This document shows positions 33,597 to 35,561 of a stretch of 35,561 bases of DNA, one piece after another; the stretch's first letter is position 1, and every line of letters begins with the position of its first letter. Both the position numbers and the translations under genes were made by a program. Source of the stretch: an uncultured Bacteroidales bacterium. GTDB taxonomy: Bacteria > Bacteroidota > Bacteroidia > Bacteroidales > UBA932. The stretch covers positions 1-35,561 of the forward strand of contig CASFSL010000042.1 in NCBI GenBank assembly GCA_949297365.1, read 5' to 3'. The notes below the pieces were generated by a model, which saw only the letters and a list, made by a program, of their open reading frames with translations, had not been told where the DNA came from and made no database searches.

Positions 33597-34525
33597 TATT
33601 CTGTCTTTTTTACAGGTACTTCAAATTCACGGCCCTCCCAGCCCATCTCCGTCTCCGGGAATACCTCCCGGGCCTGAGCCAGCAGTACAGAAGGGTCCTT
33701 ATATCTGGATGAGAAATGTCCTATCACCAGTTTCCCGGCACCGGAGCGCAGGGCCGTCTCCCCCGCCTGGCGGGCAGTGCAATGGAACATCTCCGCCGCC
33801 TTCTCCGCACAGTCGTCCCCGAAGGTGGCCTCATGGTAGAGCAGGTCCACCCCCCGGACCATGCCGGGAAGGGCTCCGAAAGCGGCGGTATCACTTATGT
33901 AGGCAAATGACCGCGGCTGATACGGCCGGTAGGTCAATTCAGAAGCCCTCAGCACACTCCCGTCCTCCCTCTGCACGTCCCGTCCTTCCTTCAGGGCCAG
34001 TATCTCGCTGACGGACAATGCAAGCGACGCGACAGCCTCCTTCCGGACATTCAGCCCCGGCTCCCGCTCCCGGAAGAGATACCCGTAGTCAGGGACCCGG
34101 TGCAGCAGGGGCAGGGCCGTCACGCTCATGACGGAGTCCTCCAGAATCACCTCCGGCACGGAGGCCGTCAGCGGATGGAATACGACGGGATAGGTCTCCC
34201 GCTCCAGGAACTGCACCTTGAAAAAGTCCAGTATCCTGGAAAATCCCTCCGGGGCATAGATATGCAGGGGCTCCGTCCTTCCGGACATGGACAGGGTGGA
34301 CATCAGTCCGAATATCCCCAGAACGTGGTCGCCATGCAGGTGGGAGAGGAAGATCCGCTCCGTCTTCATCAGCGATATCCCGTGCCGCTTCATCAGCATC
34401 TGGCAGCCTTCGCCGCAGTCGATAAGCAGCAAGCGCCCACATATATTCAATATGTGAGCGCTGGGGTATCTGTCCGTTGTCGGGGAGGCTGAGGAGACTC
34501 CCAGTGTCGTCAACGAAAACTTCAT
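33596..34525 (-). CDS. rnz: Ribonuclease Z
   Basis: A 309-residue metallo-beta-lactamase-fold endonuclease that trims tRNA precursors at the 3' end. This fits the lack of encoded CCA in the tRNA-Thr of this window. The zinc motif SHLHGDH is at 61-67, with the family motifs YISDTA, YHEATF and KLVIGHFSSRYKD downstream. Length is normal for the short RNase Z form. It starts 12 bp after rpsA and overlaps the S41 protease start by one base. Confidence 0.96.
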   Translation of the reverse strand: MKFSLTTLGVSSASPTTDRYPSAHILNICGRLLLIDCGEGCQMLMKRHGISLMKTERIFLSHLHGDHVLGIFGLMSTLSMSGRTEPLHIYAPEGFSRILDFFKVQFLERETYPVVFHPLTASVPEVILEDSVMSVTALPLLHRVPDYGYLFREREPGLNVRKEAVASLALSVSEILALKEGRDVQREDGSVLRASELTYRPYQPRSFAYISDTAAFGALPGMVRGVDLLYHEATFGDDCAEKAAEMFHCTARQAGETALRSGAGKLVIGHFSSRYKDPSVLLAQAREVFPETEMGWEGREFEVPVKKTE

Positions 34526-34537
34526 GGAAGAGTTACT

Positions 34538-35561
34538 CTACTTGGCCTCCTGCTCCATCTTGCTCTTGAGGTCGGCAAGCTGGGCGATGTCTCCGAGAGT
34601 GGTCTTCTCCAGGTTGGTCTTGATCTTCTTCATGGCACTCTGGGTGCTCTCGCTCTCGCGGCGGCTCTCCTCTTTCTTAGGCTCCTCCCAGGTCTTGGTG
34701 TGCGAGAGAATGATCTTCTTGTTGGACTTGTTGAACTCGACCACCTTGAAGGGCAGCTTCTCGCCTACGTTGGCTGTAGTACCGTCCTGCTTCTGGAGGT
34801 TCTTGATGGAGCATGTGCCCTCAACACCCTCGCCGAGAGAGATGACAGCTCCCTTGTCAGCGAAGCTGGCCACTGTTCCCTCGTGGATGGAACCGAGAGG
34901 ATACTGGGTCTCGAACACGTCCCAGGGATTCTCCTCGAGCTGCTTGTGGCCGAGGCTCAGACGGCGGTTCTCCTTGTCGACTTCGAGAACCACTACCTCG
35001 AGCTTGTCGCCGATGGAGGTGAACTCAGAGGGATGCTTGATCTTCTTGGTCCAGGACAGGTCGCTGATGTGTACCAGTCCGTCCACACCTTCCTCAAGCT
35101 CTACGAACACACCGAAGTTGGTGAAGTTGCGCACTGTGGCGATATGGCGGGAGTTTACGGGATATTTCTCAGTGATGGTAGCCCAAGGGTCTTCCTTAAG
35201 CTGCTTGATGCCGAGGGACATCTTCCTCTCCTCGCGGTCGAGGGTCAGGATGACTGCCTCTACCTCGTCGCCTACCTTCAGGAAGTCCTGGGCGCTGCGC
35301 AGGTGGAGGGACCATGACATCTCGGATACGTGGATCAGGCCCTCGACGCCGGGCTGAATCTCCACGAACGCACCATAGTCAGCGATAACGACCACCTTGC
35401 CCTTAACGACGTCGCCCACTTTGAGGTTGGGATCGAGAGCATCCCAGGGATGAGGCTGGAGCTGCTTCAGACCGAGAGCGATACGCTTCTTGGTATCATC
35501 GAAGTCGAGGATAACCACGTTGATCTTCTGGTCAAGCTGCACGACCTCCTCGGGATGGTTG
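34538..35561 (-). CDS. rpsA: 30S ribosomal protein S1, C-terminal part
   Basis: A partial gene: the frame stays open to the window edge, and the N-terminal part lies beyond 35561. The visible 341 codons begin NHPEEVVQLDQ and hold about four S1 RNA-binding repeats, each with a GxFVE and GLIHISD-type core (YGAFVEIQPGVEGLIHVSE, FGVFVELEEGVDGLVHISD). They end in a charged Lys/Glu tail. S1 brings mRNA to the 30S subunit, which is important where Shine-Dalgarno sites are weak, as here. It is followed after 12 bp by rnz. The methionine at 35542 is an internal GTG, not the start. Confidence 0.96.
   Translation of the reverse strand, partial: NHPEEVVQLDQKINVVILDFDDTKKRIALGLKQLQPHPWDALDPNLKVGDVVKGKVVVIADYGAFVEIQPGVEGLIHVSEMSWSLHLRSAQDFLKVGDEVEAVILTLDREERKMSLGIKQLKEDPWATITEKYPVNSRHIATVRNFTNFGVFVELEEGVDGLVHISDLSWTKKIKHPSEFTSIGDKLEVVVLEVDKENRRLSLGHKQLEENPWDVFETQYPLGSIHEGTVASFADKGAVISLGEGVEGTCSIKNLQKQDGTTANVGEKLPFKVVEFNKSNKKIILSHTKTWEEPKKEESRRESESTQSAMKKIKTNLEKTTLGDIAQLADLKSKMEQEAK

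Overview
The window looks like chromosomal DNA of a member of the order Bacteroidales (phylum Bacteroidota). Four things suggest this. The primary sigma factor is the short 286-residue Bacteroidetes type. Perfect matches to the Bacteroidetes -7 promoter box TAnnTTTG sit in front of many transcription starts. Purine-rich Shine-Dalgarno sites are scarce. Several lipoprotein families are typical of the group (6-bladed beta-propeller, DUF3298-type, M3 peptidase with lipobox). Genus and species cannot be told from the sequence alone.

Layout. 1-410 is non-coding, with two strong hairpins and a 17-codon relic of a tex-like S1 domain. 411-12857 is one long minus-strand run: an HtrA/Deg protease, rpoD, an M3 peptidase, argS, a YgiQ radical-SAM protein, a small acidic protein, a CBS-domain ClC protein and tex. 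A 125-bp nested palindrome lies between clc and tex. 12900-15433 is a plus-strand operon: dnaN, a DnaQ-type exonuclease and a degenerate fumarylacetoacetate-hydrolase-like protein. Then come a minus-strand HI0933-type flavoprotein, tRNA-Thr(CGU), an FtsX/MacB-type permease and a YugP-type zinc peptidase.

20100-24380 is the accessory part. It holds a VapBC-like pair whose toxin carries two lesions, a 169-bp MITE-like element with 20-bp terminal inverted repeats, and a short UvrA paralogue. The paralogue is bracketed by inverted arrays of a 105-bp hairpin repeat. 24379-29036 carries a LOG-like protein, mnmA (divergent from the SRP RNA), two lipoproteins and cytidine deaminase. 29605-32046 is a small coiled-coil membrane protein, a GH73/LysM glucosaminidase and MltG. 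The right end is a minus-strand operon of rpsA (cut by the window edge), rnz and an S41 protease.

How the genes work together. Most are housekeeping: translation (argS, rpsA, mnmA, tRNA-Thr, SRP RNA, rnz), replication (dnaN plus exonuclease), transcription (rpoD, tex), envelope quality control (Deg, S41, M3) and peptidoglycan remodelling (GH73, mltG). I see no complete novel defence or biosynthetic system. The strongest unexplained signals are the UvrA paralogue between inverted 105/210-bp repeat arrays, the MITE-like element with relatives at both ends of the window, the catalytically stripped FAH homologue coupled to the dnaN operon, and the damaged VapC. All coordinates were read by hand and no database search was possible.
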